DNA from: Siphonobacter sp. BAB-5405 | GTDB taxonomy: Bacteria; Bacteroidota; Bacteroidia; Cytophagales; Spirosomataceae | DNA: 64,000 nucleotides | Direction: 5' to 3' | Assembly (NCBI RefSeq): GCF_002872335.1 | Contig: NZ_NJAG01000010.1 | Location: forward strand, 1 to 64,000 | Shown here: positions 62,109-64,000 of the stretch, in pieces | How positions within the stretch are numbered: position 1 is the stretch's first letter | How the letters are laid out: each line of letters begins with the position of its first letter | Notes under the pieces: generated by a model | Told to the model about the DNA's origin: nothing | Database searches by the model: none | What the model saw: the letters and a program-made list of their open reading frames with translations, nothing else | Translations under genes and position numbers: made by a program

Positions 62109-62182
62109 TTCGACCCGAGTCTTCTTTTAGCAGTTATTCCAACCCGGGTCTTCTTTTAGCAGTTATTCCAACCCGGGTCGAA
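62109..62182. repeat. Tandem 29-base repeat inside a terminator-like palindrome
   Basis: Two copies of a 29-base unit (62114-62142 and 62143-62171, one mismatch) plus a partial third. Outer arms TTCGACCCG (62109-62117) and CGGGTCGAA (62174-62182) are inverted. It lies just after the stop of the minus-strand SMP-30-like gene. An original hairpin whose loop was duplicated is the simplest reading. Confidence 0.75.
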
Positions 62183-62188
62183 GGTCAT

Positions 62189-63022
62189 CTAGGGAATCTG
62201 GTAAGCAGCTACCGTATTCCCATTGAACGTGGGCACGTACAGCACTTTCTTGTTCTGATCGATGCCAATGTCGGCACAGTTTTTCTTTTGAGCCCGTGTA
62301 TCCAACACCTGAACGAGTTTGCCGTCGGCAGCGTACCAGTAGTGCAGCACCCCTTCCCAACGCGAGAGAAAAAAGTTAGTACCGTCGGGCTCAATGCCAT
62401 CCCCGGAGGGCAAGCCTTCCGCGAGTTTCTTCAAACTTTTATCCGGATTTACTTCGTAGAAAACGCCACTACCGGACGTCAGTACGAACATCCGGTCACC
62501 CACGAATTTAATGCCGTTGGGTCGCTGTAACTCGGGACTTTCCAGGTATACCGATACGTTTTTACCTTTTACGTGATAAATCCGGCTATTACCCGAATCA
62601 GTCACGTACACATCGCCGTTGGGGCCAACGGTTACGTCATTGAGGTTGACGGCTCCTTCGGGTTTCAGTTTTCGTTCGATGTGGCCGCTGCGGACGTTAA
62701 TAACCGCAATTTCGGTAATATCGGCTACGTACATTTTGCCCTTCGAAATCCCCATGCCTTTGGGAGCGTTGAGCCCCTCGGCCCATTTCAGGGTTTGTAC
62801 CTGGCCATTGGCGGCCAGCGTCGAAATGAAGCCTTTGCCATCGGCCTCCCAGGGCTTGCCGTCGATGTTACTGACGTAAATAGAACTGCTGGCTGGATCC
62901 ACCAGTACGGACTCGGGTGTACGAAGTTGGGTAGAGTCAGTTTCCCAGAGTTTTTGTAGCTGAACCTGAGCCGAAGCCGTAAGGCCTGAGAGCAGGCTGG
63001 TCGCTAAAACAAGGTATTTCAT
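62189..63022 (-). CDS. Exported SMP-30/gluconolactonase-like beta-propeller protein
   Basis: A 277-residue protein with signal peptide MKYLVLATSLLSGLTASA. Repeated propeller strands (PESVLVDPASSSIYVSNIDG, LNDVTVGPNGDVYVTDSGNSRIY, PNGIKFVGDRMFVLTS, GIEPDGTNFFLSRWEG) match the SMP-30/NHL group, with likely metal-ligand Glu, Asn and Asp at the strand starts. It may hydrolyse sugar lactones, or may only be a binding propeller. It follows the MFS transporter gene on the same strand after a terminator. Confidence 0.82.
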   Translation of the reverse strand: MKYLVLATSLLSGLTASAQVQLQKLWETDSTQLRTPESVLVDPASSSIYVSNIDGKPWEADGKGFISTLAANGQVQTLKWAEGLNAPKGMGISKGKMYVADITEIAVINVRSGHIERKLKPEGAVNLNDVTVGPNGDVYVTDSGNSRIYHVKGKNVSVYLESPELQRPNGIKFVGDRMFVLTSGSGVFYEVNPDKSLKKLAEGLPSGDGIEPDGTNFFLSRWEGVLHYWYAADGKLVQVLDTRAQKKNCADIGIDQNKKVLYVPTFNGNTVAAYQIP

Positions 63023-63055
63023 ATACGAGTGAAAAGAGGGATTGGAATAGTAAAA

Positions 63056-63087
63056 AAGGCTGGAAAAACGTCCGTCTTTCCAGCCTT
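63056..63087 (-). terminator. Terminator after the MFS gene
   Basis: AAGGCTGGAAA (63056-63066) and TTTCCAGCCTT (63077-63087) pair perfectly, followed on the minus strand by TTTTTT. A TACCTTTG box on the minus strand at 63114-63107 lies between the MFS stop and this hairpin. Confidence 0.85.
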
Positions 63088-63122
63088 CATCTGCCTAAAC
63101 TTTATACAAAGGTAGGCAAAAA

Positions 63123-64000
63123 TTATAACTGAGGCTGTTGAGCGGCCAGCGTTTCATCGTGGTGATGGCCGGGTTTCTTGTTACGCATCACAAACCACAG
63201 GACACCGAAGGCGATAATCAGAATGGCCGGGAAAATGGCCATGTTATCGAGCGTTTCCTGTCCGGCAGCCAGTTGAGCGGCATCGCCCGTCAGTCCGCGT
63301 GCGGTAGCATTTTTCATTTCATCGTCAATCCAGCCACCAATGATCGGTTGGAAAATGGACGTAGAGAACATCCCCATACCACCAATAATGGACATCCCGA
63401 AGGCTCCGGATTTAGGAATGTATTCGGCCACAAAACCGATCATCGTCGGCCAGAAGTAGCATACACCGATAGCGAAGATGACCGCCGAAACATAAACCAT
63501 AGCACCCGTAGCCTGACTCATCAGTACAATACCGATCGTAGCAATAACCGAGGAAGCCCAGAGTACGCCCGTGGGATTAAGGCTGTGTACCAGAGGTCCG
63601 GCAAAGTAACGACCAACGGCCATCAAGCCCGTCACCAAAGCCAAAATCAGCATGGGGCTGGCTCCGGCTTTTTCCAGAATAGGACCTACCCATTGTTCCG
63701 GACCGAATTCGGAAATGGCCGTCAGGGCCATACAGATCAGCATGAAAATGTACAGCGGCGAGAGCATAGCCTTGATGTTGGTCGTGTTGGAGTGACCTTC
63801 TTCGGCCGTACTTTCCGGGAATAACTGACCAAAAAACAGAACCCCGTACAACACCAAGGGAATCAGAATAACCCCCATCTGTAACTGCCAGCCCAATCCG
63901 GCGTCGGTCATGAATTTAGAGACCAGACTTCCGATGACGATACCGCCGGGAAACCACATGTGAAAGCGACTCAGCATCTTGGTCGTTTGATTGCCTTCGT
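63123..64000 (-). CDS. MFS sugar transporter, 5' part beyond the window
   Basis: The visible 292 residues are the C-terminal two thirds of a major-facilitator transporter; the frame continues upstream of the Met at 63977 (Glu-Gly-Asn-Gln-Thr-Thr-Lys precede it), so that Met is internal. Helices include FHMWFPGGIVIGSLVSKFM, WQLQMGVILIPLVLYGVLFF, SPLYIFMLICMALTAISEFG and the last pair near AIFPAILIIAFGVLWFVM, ending in a His-rich tail (KKPGHHHDET). The pattern is that of sugar or nucleoside permeases common in this phylum. The SMP-30-like gene downstream may act on the same compound. Confidence 0.85.
   Translation of the reverse strand, partial: EGNQTTKMLSRFHMWFPGGIVIGSLVSKFMTDAGLGWQLQMGVILIPLVLYGVLFFGQLFPESTAEEGHSNTTNIKAMLSPLYIFMLICMALTAISEFGPEQWVGPILEKAGASPMLILALVTGLMAVGRYFAGPLVHSLNPTGVLWASSVIATIGIVLMSQATGAMVYVSAVIFAIGVCYFWPTMIGFVAEYIPKSGAFGMSIIGGMGMFSTSIFQPIIGGWIDDEMKNATARGLTGDAAQLAAGQETLDNMAIFPAILIIAFGVLWFVMRNKKPGHHHDETLAAQQPQL

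Noticed and set aside
62109-62182. Possible CRISPR array
   Set aside because: The units are directly adjacent with no spacers, and no cas genes are nearby.

Overview
The window comes from a chromosome of a Bacteroidota bacterium, most likely a Cytophagales / Spirosomaceae-type organism. Evidence: SusC/SusD nutrient-uptake pairs, a type IX secretion (T9SS) plug protein and a T9SS-sorted cargo, DUF3276, DUF5723 and DUF58 proteins typical of the phylum, and many copies of the Bacteroidota -7 promoter element TAnnTTTG. Most genes look like ~50% GC by eye. One restriction-modification island (about 53.55-55.6 kb) is strikingly AT-rich.

Layout. 0-9 kb: a SusC receptor whose partner runs off the left edge, an ABC-F ATPase, the T9SS plug, YchF and a PUR-type nucleic-acid-binding protein. 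9-20 kb: RlpA, a DUF58 protein, an exported TIM-barrel isomerase, a TlpA-like thioredoxin, a YdcF/ElyC-type protein, PfkA, a DUF5723 outer-membrane protein, HslU and an MmcQ/YjbR protein. 20-31 kb: the cell-elongation pair mrdA-rodA, an ABC exporter split by a 541-bp structured non-coding segment, an MFS transporter, a YheT hydrolase and Lon. 31-40 kb: S41 and M28 peptidases, a cupin, a REP/MITE-like composite repeat, a DUF5009 membrane acyltransferase, a T9SS cargo and a small DUF2752/CD225/CD225 membrane cluster.

40-48 kb: a compact four-gene unit (SusC, SusD, small lipoprotein, Tat-exported HisC-like aminotransferase) behind an ~890-bp upstream region full of inverted repeats. 48-53.5 kb: a second RlpA, a small DUF2846-like protein, a large secreted sialidase-like beta-propeller protein and a TonB receptor. 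53.5-55.6 kb: a C5-methyltransferase and type II endonuclease that overlap. 55.6-59 kb: three regulatory or defence-flavoured units: a membrane LytTR regulator divergent from a membrane protein; an HxlR regulator divergent from a quinone/flavin reductase with a symmetric shared promoter; and an AAC(6')-like acetyltransferase. 59-64 kb: a Tat-exported isomerase, two identical tRNA-Glu(UUC) genes flanking an SDR gene, an SMP-30-like propeller protein and a truncated MFS sugar transporter.

Genes that work together: SusC/SusD with its accessory proteins for nutrient uptake and periplasmic processing; the T9SS plug with the T9SS cargo; PBP2 with RodA for lateral wall synthesis; the ABC ATPase with its permease; the methyltransferase with the endonuclease. 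Most convergent gene pairs are separated by clear bidirectional hairpin terminators. Several annotated starts were moved to an internal ATG because a signal peptide, terminator stem or promoter position favours it. All calls rest on reading the sequence; no database search was run.
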